This document shows, piece by piece, positions 1 through 8,483 of a DNA stretch of 64,000 bases. Each line of letters begins with the position of its first letter. The stretch's first letter is position 1. The position numbers were made by a program, and so were the translations under genes. The notes below the pieces were generated by a model. The model was not told the origin of the DNA. It saw only the letters and a list, made by a program, of their open reading frames with translations, and ran no database searches. The stretch covers positions 124,001 to 188,000 of the forward strand of contig VKHL01000038.1 of NCBI GenBank assembly GCA_015146655.1, given 5' to 3'. The stretch comes from Ochromonas danica (lineage: Eukaryota; Sar; Chrysophyceae; Chromulinales; Chromulinaceae).

Positions 1-4
1 GCAG

Positions 5-3000
5 ATGGATGATGATGATGATGTGGAGGAGGAGGAAGAGGAAGAAGTACGACTTCCCTCAGCGAAGCCGCAGGAAGAGGTAAAGGAGGAGGATGGAGTG
101 GTGGAGGAGGAGGAGGAAGGCTATGATAAGATGTTCTCACTCTTCCTTCAAGAGTCTCAGCTACTCATCCCTCCTTCTCTTAACTTCCCATCTTCCATCA
201 GAGAGGAGGAGGTCCCTGTGAGGGATGAAGAGGACACACTTGGGGAAACTGAAAACACTTCTTCAAAGATACCTTGGATAGTGAAGTTAAAGGTAGTAGA
301 AGATCTTTCTCTTCCTCTGGTAGAAGAAGATGAACAACAACAAGCAGAAGAAGAACAAGAAGGGGAGGAGCAGAGGAAGAAGAACAATAAGAAGGAGGAG
401 GAAGAGGAGGAGGAATTAGATGACGAGGAGGTGCAGACAAGGCGTCATATCATTGAAGAAAAGCTATCACTTATGATTGACTCTATTGAAGCCTTGGCCA
501 ATCTCTCTCATCGCCCACCTCCAATACAACCAGTGCAGCCAACCACTGCTACCTATATCACTGTCCTTCCCTCTCTTCTTGAAGAGAACGGTGATGGCTT
601 AACCTCTTCTTCCCTTCCATTACTTGTGGAGATACAAGATGCAGTCAGCGCGCCTTCATCTCCCACATCTTCAAGTCCATCATCAAGCCAGCTGTCTGCT
701 CTTCCAACTATGCTCCCTCGCCTTGGTGAACTCGTTGCTTTGGAGAAGTTACTTCAAATCAGCCGTCAGCTTCGAGAGAATGAAGACGATTTTTCGATCA
801 AGCTGCTCTTTGATGCCGAATCTGATCGTTTGCAACGCGACCGCAAGGAACGTGAAGAACGTGCTCAGCGGAGAGAGGCTGTAAAGCGTGAAGCGCGCAG
901 GGAAGCTTCCGCTTTGCGCATTCAATGTGTGCTTCGAAGACAAATGGCGAAAAAAGAGCTACAGCGACGAAAGAGAGAGAAGGAGGAAACATTGGCAGAA
1001 ATCGAGAGATGTAGACGAGAACAGGAAGAGCAAGAAAGGATAGCGAAAATGAAGATACAAGAACAAAGAGAGGTCGAGATGATGCAATGGGAGGAAGAGT
1101 TCTCCAAGAGTCTCCAAAACTATGTTAAAGAACTTCTTCTCAAGCAAGAGATGGAGGCTAAGTTGGGACAGGAGAATGGTAAGGAGGAACAGAAGTCTGT
1201 GTTGAGTTGCGAAGGAGAAGAGACAAAATTTTCGAATATCCTGAGTGCAGAACAAGAAGAGCAATCCAGCTTGAGACTATTGAACGATGTGTTGCTAATA
1301 CCGTCCTCTCCAGCTTCTTTGGAAGAATTCTCAGCAGCAATTCCACATGCTCAACGACACAACATTGACGACATTGAAACGATTGAAGATAAGTTGGTGA
1401 AAAGCAATAAATTTCGACAGGTTACGGAAGGAGCGAAAGAGCACAAAGCAGTTCAACAGACAGGATGGGGCGGTGTGATCAATGCTTCGGCTTGGGCCGC
1501 TCCTTCTTTAACTCCTGCAAACCCAAAGACAGATTTTCACGAGCCAGACGATGAAATCGAAGGCAAAACCATGATGGAAAAACAGGAACAGCAGCACTCG
1601 GATGGAGAAGCACAAGAGGATTGCTGGGACCTGCCGAGCTGTTACACCTTTGATAGTGATGATGATAACGATGATGAGTGGGATGAAGAAAGTGTTACAG
1701 CAGAAACAACACATCTACAGAAAGCTAAAGAGTCTACAAAGGAAGATCACAAGAGAGAAGAAAGTGAAAACGTCACCCTCACTCTACCTTTCGTGACTGT
1801 ACCGACTATTTGTAGCTCCCAAAGAGGACAGAACTATGAAGATAGTAGATGGAGGAAAAGACTTTACTTTTCTACTGATTTTGTTGGTACTCAACCGAAT
1901 GCCAACACACTTCCTGTAAAAGAGTCTCTTAGAGTGTCTCGGAATGATGATTACCACATCTATTATGCGTGGAAGGCATGGAGAGACCATTACCATGTGA
2001 TGGAAGACTCTAATGCAGCCTGCCAGCTCTGCGGGAACTGTCGTCCTTCCAATTCTACCACGGAAAATTCAAATTCCTTTTTGTTTCCTCAATTGCTACC
2101 ACCGCTGCCTGTTAGCTCTGCTGTTCAAATGGGTTGTAGCAGTAGTGGTAGCGGTGGAGGAAACAAAAAGGAATTGGAATTTTCTGTGGAAGAATTGAAG
2201 GAATTGAGTGAGTTATCGAACCGATTCGGTGCCGCAGCGTTACAAGAAGTGGAGCGTCTCACCCTCAACGTGAACAAACTCTCTCATCTCTCTGGCCTAA
2301 CTCCAGAAGCTTATCCTAACTTGCGCTTCCTATCGCTTTGTGATAATCAATTAAGTTCTCTGCAAGAGGTTGGCAAGCTGCCCGATCTTGAGGAAGTGCG
2401 AGTGGATGCCAACCGACTAGTAGACTTGCTGCCTTTTCACAAGCACCCCCAGCTGGAAATACTCGCTGCTAATTGCAACTTGCTCTCGTCTTTTCCTATG
2501 ATCCACTGCTCGAAATTATTGCGCTTGGACTTGTACAAGAATCAGATTGACGATTTGGGCCCTTCTTATCCTCCCATCAATAACGCTGCCATTTGTGGAA
2601 GTGTTGGTGCTACTTTATCGACGATAAACACAATAAAGTCCGAACAAAATGTTGGACTTTCAACTAGAAGATGGAGCGAGACAGCTAGTTGGCATCTTCC
2701 GCGCCTCCTCTATCTAAATCTAGGCCGCAACGCTCTGCGTCATCTATCCGGAAATGCGATTAGCTCTTGTGTACATCTTCAAACTCTTATCGTAAGCCAG
2801 AACCACCTGCAAGAAGTTCCATCTCCCTTAAGACTGCCTTGCCTCACTGCATTGTGGCTCAATGGCAATACTTTGCGCAACTTGAAGGCATGGAGGCATT
2901 CAGTGCCTGGTGGCGTTGTTGATTGTGGCCATTATCCCATTTTCCTCCCTCAGTTGCAAAAGTTATATCTCCAAGACAATCAAATTGATCAAATCTGTAA

Positions 3001-4600
3001 GGAAGATCTGCTCATGCTACCCATGCTCTCGGAGCTCGACCTTTCTTTCAATCAAATTTCTTCCATGGATGGGCTAAAGGCATTAGCAGCATTGCCAATG
3101 GCCAATCGCTATGCGCTTAAACAGCTCAAAGTTAACGACAACCCCTTAACTGCAACTGTACAGCGCATTATACCCGTCCAGCGGCCTAGTCTATATGCTC
3201 CTGCGTTTTTCACAGCCAGAAGTGAAGCTCATGTGTTTCAGGGTCGTTTAGACGAGGTGATTGAGAACAGAGATTGGAAAGTCTTCCTCACCCTCGCTTT
3301 TCCCGGTTTGAAATGGCTGTGTGGAGAAGAAGTATCTCGTTCTGTCTCCCACCTCATCTCCAAGGACATCTGTGGTTCTAGCGACACCGAAGATAATGAT
3401 GATGATGATCATAATAATCGTCGTGATGAGATTAACGGAGCTATCAAGCACAGAATAGATGCTTTGAGACATTGCCTACAAGCATTGAAGGTCGAAAGCG
3501 ATCTATTGCAGCACAAGGGCAAAAAGAGATCTGCAGGCACTGCCTTGTCTCGATGGCAGTCCCAGCTAGCCATTTCTCATTGTAAGCGTCTTTCCGCGCT
3601 ATGGGATGAGCCACTGGACGGCTTGGATTGCGTTAGTACGGTTGCAAATTTCATGGAAGCTTCTGACATTCTACCATGTCAACCACTCCCTTCTGCTTCA
3701 ACTATCTCTGAAGGTTTGGACTTGGGCTCCGCTGATAGTGCTCAACAGCAAGAGAATGAACGACAGTCCATCATCCGAATCCAGTCTTTCTTTCGCGGAT
3801 ATTTTGTACGGAAACGACTACATCTCCTGCTGCAAGGAGTTCGCTACGAAGATGATGAAGTGGAGGCAATACTACAAGGTTCTGATGAACTCCTCTCACT
3901 TGCTGATCTCGGTGATGATGATGATCAGCAAGTGAGAGGAGTTCATCATCATCTTCGTAGCGAACTCCTTGGTGATGATTTTGAACCAATTTTGCCTCCT
4001 ACCAAATCTCTTGCCTACGGAGATCATATTCGAATGCGACGCAGTCGAGAAGGAATGGATGGAGAGAAAGGACAAAAAGATGGCAGAGGGGAAGGACAGA
4101 CGCTCGCTTGGTCTGTGCCAATAGAGAGTCTTTCTGAAAAAAGAGAAGCTGCAAAGGACGAATACGAAGAATTGCAGCCTTTGACAAGTGCTCGAAGCCA
4201 TGCAAGCCGTCCTGCTTCTTCAGCCTCTTCCATGTCTGCTGTGACGGAGCAATCAGGCTTCTCTTTCAACCGAGAGAGTGGTGCTGGTGATGGTGGCCAT
4301 TCGATTCGTAAAACACAATTGCAAGAGGAATGGGGTATATCTGACCCCAAAGTCATCAACGCCCTCATGAAGCGCAAGAAGCGAATGCAGCACTTTGTAC
4401 ACGCTGCGCAGGAAAGAGAGCAGAACAAAAGTGCTACTGTTCGCTACCAACGATTTCTTCGACAAGCTCAGCCTATTCATGGTGGAGGCGGTTCCATTGA
4501 AGGTGGTGGTCGACATCCCCATGCCAAACCAACTGCAGGAAAACGAGCTGTTCCCCCAGCCCCTCCACCTGCTTGGATGGCCAATTCAGACATGCGATAG
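5..4600 (+). CDS. LRRIQ1-like leucine-rich repeat and IQ motif protein
   Basis: A single open frame of about 1531 residues. The N-terminal ~150 residues are very acidic and Glu-rich. An IQ-like motif (ALRIQCVLRRQMAKK) near residue 300 leads into a charged coiled coil to about residue 370. Leucine-rich repeats span roughly 745-1100 (for example LPRLLYLNLGRNALRHL). A clear second IQ motif (IIRIQSFFRGYFVRKR) lies near 1255. The order coiled coil, IQ, LRR array, IQ is that of LRRIQ1, a cilium-associated protein of flagellated eukaryotes; IQ motifs bind calmodulin. Function here is inferred from this architecture. The ATG is only 4 bases from the window edge and is preceded by gcag, which could be a splice acceptor, so the true start may lie upstream. 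The region 3833-3971 is a large palindrome (see findings). The frame ends at TAG, 158 bp from the convergent epimerase gene. Confidence 0.72.
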   Translation: MDDDDDVEEEEEEEVRLPSAKPQEEVKEEDGVVEEEEEGYDKMFSLFLQESQLLIPPSLNFPSSIREEEVPVRDEEDTLGETENTSSKIPWIVKLKVVEDLSLPLVEEDEQQQAEEEQEGEEQRKKNNKKEEEEEEELDDEEVQTRRHIIEEKLSLMIDSIEALANLSHRPPPIQPVQPTTATYITVLPSLLEENGDGLTSSSLPLLVEIQDAVSAPSSPTSSSPSSSQLSALPTMLPRLGELVALEKLLQISRQLRENEDDFSIKLLFDAESDRLQRDRKEREERAQRREAVKREARREASALRIQCVLRRQMAKKELQRRKREKEETLAEIERCRREQEEQERIAKMKIQEQREVEMMQWEEEFSKSLQNYVKELLLKQEMEAKLGQENGKEEQKSVLSCEGEETKFSNILSAEQEEQSSLRLLNDVLLIPSSPASLEEFSAAIPHAQRHNIDDIETIEDKLVKSNKFRQVTEGAKEHKAVQQTGWGGVINASAWAAPSLTPANPKTDFHEPDDEIEGKTMMEKQEQQHSDGEAQEDCWDLPSCYTFDSDDDNDDEWDEESVTAETTHLQKAKESTKEDHKREESENVTLTLPFVTVPTICSSQRGQNYEDSRWRKRLYFSTDFVGTQPNANTLPVKESLRVSRNDDYHIYYAWKAWRDHYHVMEDSNAACQLCGNCRPSNSTTENSNSFLFPQLLPPLPVSSAVQMGCSSSGSGGGNKKELEFSVEELKELSELSNRFGAAALQEVERLTLNVNKLSHLSGLTPEAYPNLRFLSLCDNQLSSLQEVGKLPDLEEVRVDANRLVDLLPFHKHPQLEILAANCNLLSSFPMIHCSKLLRLDLYKNQIDDLGPSYPPINNAAICGSVGATLSTINTIKSEQNVGLSTRRWSETASWHLPRLLYLNLGRNALRHLSGNAISSCVHLQTLIVSQNHLQEVPSPLRLPCLTALWLNGNTLRNLKAWRHSVPGGVVDCGHYPIFLPQLQKLYLQDNQIDQICKEDLLMLPMLSELDLSFNQISSMDGLKALAALPMANRYALKQLKVNDNPLTATVQRIIPVQRPSLYAPAFFTARSEAHVFQGRLDEVIENRDWKVFLTLAFPGLKWLCGEEVSRSVSHLISKDICGSSDTEDNDDDDHNNRRDEINGAIKHRIDALRHCLQALKVESDLLQHKGKKRSAGTALSRWQSQLAISHCKRLSALWDEPLDGLDCVSTVANFMEASDILPCQPLPSASTISEGLDLGSADSAQQQENERQSIIRIQSFFRGYFVRKRLHLLLQGVRYEDDEVEAILQGSDELLSLADLGDDDDQQVRGVHHHLRSELLGDDFEPILPPTKSLAYGDHIRMRRSREGMDGEKGQKDGRGEGQTLAWSVPIESLSEKREAAKDEYEELQPLTSARSHASRPASSASSMSAVTEQSGFSFNRESGAGDGGHSIRKTQLQEEWGISDPKVINALMKRKKRMQHFVHAAQEREQNKSATVRYQRFLRQAQPIHGGGGSIEGGGRHPHAKPTAGKRAVPPAPPPAWMANSDMR
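3833..3971. repeat. Near-perfect inverted repeat inside the LRRIQ1-like coding region
   Basis: Bases 3833-3859 are the reverse complement of 3942-3971 (one extra ATC triplet in the right copy), and 3884-3908 are the reverse complement of 3923-3947. The left half has an unpaired 24-bp segment (3860-3883), and the centre is a short GAT-repeat loop. Both strands therefore encode the same peptide, GVRYEDD...DELLSLAD, sense and antisense. The reading frame stays open throughout. Confidence 0.9.
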
Positions 4601-4758
4601 CTCCCACTTTTCGTCGCAATTAAAACTATTTAATTACAAAGTAGATTGTTTGTTGCCTTGTAACATATGGTATAAATGATGTGGTTTCCTGTATGACGAT
4701 GTCTAATGACCGTTCAGTAGTCTATACTATAACAGACCAACACACACTACAGCGACGA

Positions 4759-5700
4759 TCAAAAGTCATCGCTTCTATGAGAGTCCTTTGCTGAAGCAAT
4801 GACAGCTGTCCCCAATCTGCGTGAAGCCATCGTCTGAGCCATTTGCTCTATCTGATGAAATCTCTTCACTCCCACTTCCTCCTCGCTCTCTGCGGCATAG
4901 ATCATAGCGTCCACAATATGGCCAAGAAGGACAGGCTTATCGATGACATTGTCCACACGCAATCCACGACGAAGAAGAATATGACCAAGAAGGAAGGATA
5001 ACATCATCGGCAATCCTTGCGGTCTATTCCAGCTCCAAATGAGCGAAGGACGGAAGATGAGAGGTCTCAGACGATCTTGCAGAGAGAAGAGGCGGTGCTC
5101 TACCATGCGCTTCGCTATCAAGTACCTCTCTAAGAAAGCAAGTGGACTACGAAATGTCCATGCAGCTTCAGCAGCACTGATGAATATCATGACAGGGCGA
5201 GGGTTAGTATTATCCACCACTTCACCAACAGAATGTTGCTGCAGCGCGAGATCCATCAACTGAAAAGCAGATTGCCTTGTGACCATATCATAAGTTGCGT
5301 TGTCAGATGGCTGTGATCCTGATCCGGATGCATATTGATTCAAGGAGAGTAGGGAAGAGGAGGAGTCAAAGAGTAACCCCATAGCATGCACATAGACGTC
5401 AAACTTCCTCTCCTCAGAGAGCACACGGAAGAATTCCTGCTGCTGTGTCACGTCACAAGAGATCCACTTGGGCTCTTTACGAGGGGCTTCCATGGGGATC
5501 CACTCTGCGGGTCGACCTCTTCGAGAGATGGCCACTACTTCATGACCTCTCAATGCTGCCTTTCGCACAAACTCACAGCCCACAAATCCCGATCCCCCTA
5601 TGACAAGGATTCGAAGAGATTGAATAGGTTTAACAGAGGTAATAGCACCCTCAACATCCAAGAATACTATAACCAGGCAAAACAGTAGAAACAACATCAT
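4759..5700 (-). CDS. NAD(P)-binding epimerase / atypical short-chain dehydrogenase
   Basis: A 313-residue, single-exon protein. After a hydrophobic N-terminus (MMLFLLFCLVIVFLDVEG) that looks like a signal peptide comes a Rossmann nucleotide-binding motif, ILVIGGSGFVGCEFVRKA, with the GxxGxxG spacing of NAD(P)-dependent epimerase/atypical SDR proteins. The length and the FVG-fold continuation fit the small atypical SDRs that include plant plastid-localised members such as At1g32220; that resemblance is from memory. The Tyr-x3-Lys pair of classical SDRs is not obvious, which is usual for the atypical group. The signal-like segment suggests entry into the secretory system or a complex plastid. 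The substrate cannot be deduced. The gene ends 158 bp from the convergent LRRIQ1-like gene, and its start lies 123 bp from the tRNA-Asp gene. Confidence 0.7.
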   Translation of the reverse strand: MMLFLLFCLVIVFLDVEGAITSVKPIQSLRILVIGGSGFVGCEFVRKAALRGHEVVAISRRGRPAEWIPMEAPRKEPKWISCDVTQQQEFFRVLSEERKFDVYVHAMGLLFDSSSSLLSLNQYASGSGSQPSDNATYDMVTRQSAFQLMDLALQQHSVGEVVDNTNPRPVMIFISAAEAAWTFRSPLAFLERYLIAKRMVEHRLFSLQDRLRPLIFRPSLIWSWNRPQGLPMMLSFLLGHILLRRGLRVDNVIDKPVLLGHIVDAMIYAAESEEEVGVKRFHQIEQMAQTMASRRLGTAVIASAKDSHRSDDF

Positions 5701-5823
5701 CTTTTATGTCAGTATCTCATAATCATTCCGTTCCCAAACCACATCATCAACCAGAACTTCACTGTGGGAACTGTCTGCAAATGACTTTTATTAGTTGATT
5801 GCATGTAGTACATATCAAGTACT

Positions 5824-5921
5824 TCTCCGATAGTATAGTGGTCAGTATACCCGCCTGTCAAATGGCGCGCCTCGCTCCTTACTGAGCGCGGGAGATCTGG
5901 GTTCGATTCCCAGTCGGAGAG
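5824..5921 (+). tRNA. tRNA-Asp (GTC) with a 26-nt intron
   Basis: A complete cloverleaf can be drawn by hand. The acceptor stem TCTCCGA (5824-5830) pairs with TCGGAGA (5914-5920), followed by discriminator G. The anticodon stem CCCGC pairs with GCGGG, and the T-arm CTGGG-TTCGATT-CCCAG is perfect. The anticodon GTC is at 5857-5859. A 26-nt intron (5861-5886) sits one base 3' of the anticodon, the canonical eukaryotic nuclear position. The A box (TAGTATAGTGG) and B box (GGTTCGATTCC) are intact. A run of T at 5927-5930 serves as the Pol III terminator. Confidence 0.93.
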
Positions 5922-6195
5922 TCTCCTTTTGCCTTTTGCCTTCGTTTTGATCCTTGTATACAGTATGTCTGTAAGTCCGTATGAGGTCCTTCCGCATTAT
6001 GACCTCCTACTCACTTGGTTTGTTGAAACAGTTAACTATGGACTTGACAAAGCAACCAGCACCAATTCCATGAATTGTTACCAAAACCCAGCACATGGTC
6101 TAAGAGACTAAACAGTATTTAGTAGTCAATCACAAGAAATATTCATTACAATTACACTAAGATTAAGCCGAGGGTTCAGCACAACTCTTCTAAGA

Positions 6196-8017
6196 TTACT
6201 GAGCAGTAGAAGTAGGACTGCTTGTTTCTGTTTCGATCTTATTGATCCCCAGAGCAGTCTCATATTCTTCGATACTTCGAAACAACGCCCCAAAGTTACC
6301 CTATCGAACATGTTCATCAAGCAAGATGTCATGCATTCATAGACCACAACAATCAAAATGTCATACAACACTCACTTTGCCGAATCCTCCACATCCAGGC
6401 ACTTGCTCTTTCGTCACTGGATCAACACATCCTACACGCTGTATAATCTCAAAGAAGATTGTTGGTCGATCAGCCAAAGGTCTGGTAAAGATTTGAAGAA
6501 GTAAACCAGGCATATTGCCTCGCTTGTCACCATCAATTAGTACACCAAACTCTTCTGCTAGTTGCAACTGTTCTTCTGTTAGTACTGACAATGCTGACCC
6601 TACAATAACACCACCACCAATAACAACACAATACCTCACAATAACTAACAATTAACCGTGAATATAATAAGAGAGAGAGAGATACCTAATCGTTCTTTCA
6701 ATTGTTGGTAGTATGTGGGAGGAGGAGGAGCTTGGAAAGTGAATCCACATCCTTCTCTTGCAGCTGCACGCATTTTCTTCAATGTAGCAAAGATATCATT
6801 CGTGAGCAAAGCGAGATGTTGTACACCTGGTCCTTGATTTTGTTCTAAATAAGTCAATATTTGTGACTTCTTCTTGGTGCTGTAAGTTGGTTCATTCACT
6901 GGCATGAGGATACGATGATTAGTGTTAGCCATGACGACACTGTTAAGCCCAGTGTTCTGGGTACCAACTTCATCAGCATCAAAACCTGCAAACTCATGGA
7001 AACCCTACCATATGATACCAGAACACATGTATATAATAAGCTATATTGCTAGAAAGGCGATGAGATGAGATGAGATGAGAAGCTTACCGTGATGGTCTGG
7101 ATGTAGTCCAAGGCCTCAGACAGATTGTAAACATTCCCTACGATATGATCGAAATCATGCAATAGATAACGACCAGGTAGTTGATGATTACTGCTATCTA
7201 TTTGAAAGGTATCTTTGTAGTTAGGGAAGAAAGACCCTTTGAATCGATCAACATTAATAAGTCGAAGTACAACATTTCCATAACACAAAACTTCGGCAAT
7301 ATCAGCAGAGCCACGGCCTTCACTATCTATCACACGAGTTGGTGGTAAGATTGCCACCGCTTTCTGTTTGATCATAGCTTGATAGGCGCTAAGAACATCA
7401 TCAACTTCTAATCCAACAGCTTTCACAGCAAGACCATGTTGATGAAAGAAAGTTTGACATTCTTTAGTGGAGAAACCCGGGAAGACGACATCGTTATGTA
7501 AAGCATACCCTCCTCCTGTCTCAGATCCACTCTGCCATAGGTTTGAATGTTCTTCTTCTTCTTCTTTTTCTTCGTGGTCTCTTGGAGTAGGAGTAATGGT
7601 GGGAGCAGTGAATATCATACGAATATTGCCCGTCTGCACCACATAGGAGTTAGCATAGGGATTACCAGTGGAAAAGTCAGACATAGCAACTAGATCAGCA
7701 CCAATGCCTGAGACAAATCGACTTAAAGAAGAAGTAGCATCACCACAGAAGAGTTCAACATGATGAAATTGACGTGATTGCAGTCTATCTTTTGGAGGAG
7801 ATGATTCCATTGAAGACAAAACAGGAGAAATTGCATGTAGACGATGGTCTTGACTATGATGACAAGAATGACGAGAGAAAGGTCTAGTTATCATAGAGGA
7901 GAGAAGAGAAGAGTGAAAGGATGGAGTCGTCATTCTCTTCCATGCCACCACGCAAGTAGACCATTTCTCAACAAAAAACAAAACAATAACAACAACTGTT
8001 ATAAAGAAAGTCTTCAT
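6196..8017 (-). CDS. HPD: 4-hydroxyphenylpyruvate dioxygenase (HPPD)
   Basis: Converts 4-hydroxyphenylpyruvate to homogentisate, in tyrosine breakdown and, in algae and plants, plastoquinone and tocopherol synthesis. Four exons join in frame: 7088-8017, 6686-7004, 6376-6599 and 6196-6300, giving 525 residues. The three iron ligands are visible: the His of FDHIVGNV, the His of GVQHLALLTNDIF and the Glu of FFEIIQRVGC. The C-terminal GNFGALFRSIEEYE is the family signature. The N-terminal domain starts at FHHVELFCGDA. I chose ATG 8017 because the frame above it has no ATG; it gives MKTFFITVVVIVLFFVEKW, a strong signal peptide followed by a Ser/Arg-rich stretch, as expected for a bipartite complex-plastid presequence (inference). 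Confidence 0.95.
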
Positions 8018-8483
8018 ATGCTCATCTACTATAGGAGAAGTACTGAGATGTCTTGACTTCTTCAATGAGATCAATGAGAGCAGGTATCTGCTGGAATGGA
8101 GGTAGTAGACCTAGTAGTTGTCTTGCTTGTTGTTGTTGTTTTCTTCTTCTCTCATCATACCCACTGCGTGCAAGAGGTGCAGAGGAGCCAAAGAACCAGA
8201 TTCTGGAGATCTAGAGGACTATCCTATTTAGCAGAGTGTATGAATACATATAGTATGAATATAGATAGACATGGATACTATAGAATAAGACTAGCTACAG
8301 GGTTGTTATGAAGACAGTATGGAAATGACAGAAGCAGTAGATGATATCTAACCCTAACCTAGTCCAAGAAACAACCTATTACAATAGTAACCAAAATACT
8401 AAACCAATTCATTACTGGGAGAGTAGTATCTCTATAAGATGACAGTATACTATTGTCCTCATGACAAGACCTTTTACATTAAT
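8018..8483. other. Intergenic, HPPD upstream region
   Basis: 466 bp between the HPPD start and the 3' end of the gamma-tubulin complex gene. It contains TTG/TTC-rich and TAG/ATA-rich low-complexity stretches and a 71-codon frame with no protein-like features. It presumably holds the HPPD promoter. I see no RNA gene or repeat. Confidence 0.5.

Noticed and set aside
3771-3989. Antisense frame sharing the GVRYEDDDELLSLAD peptide
   Set aside because: It exists only because the region is palindromic; it has no independent coding support.
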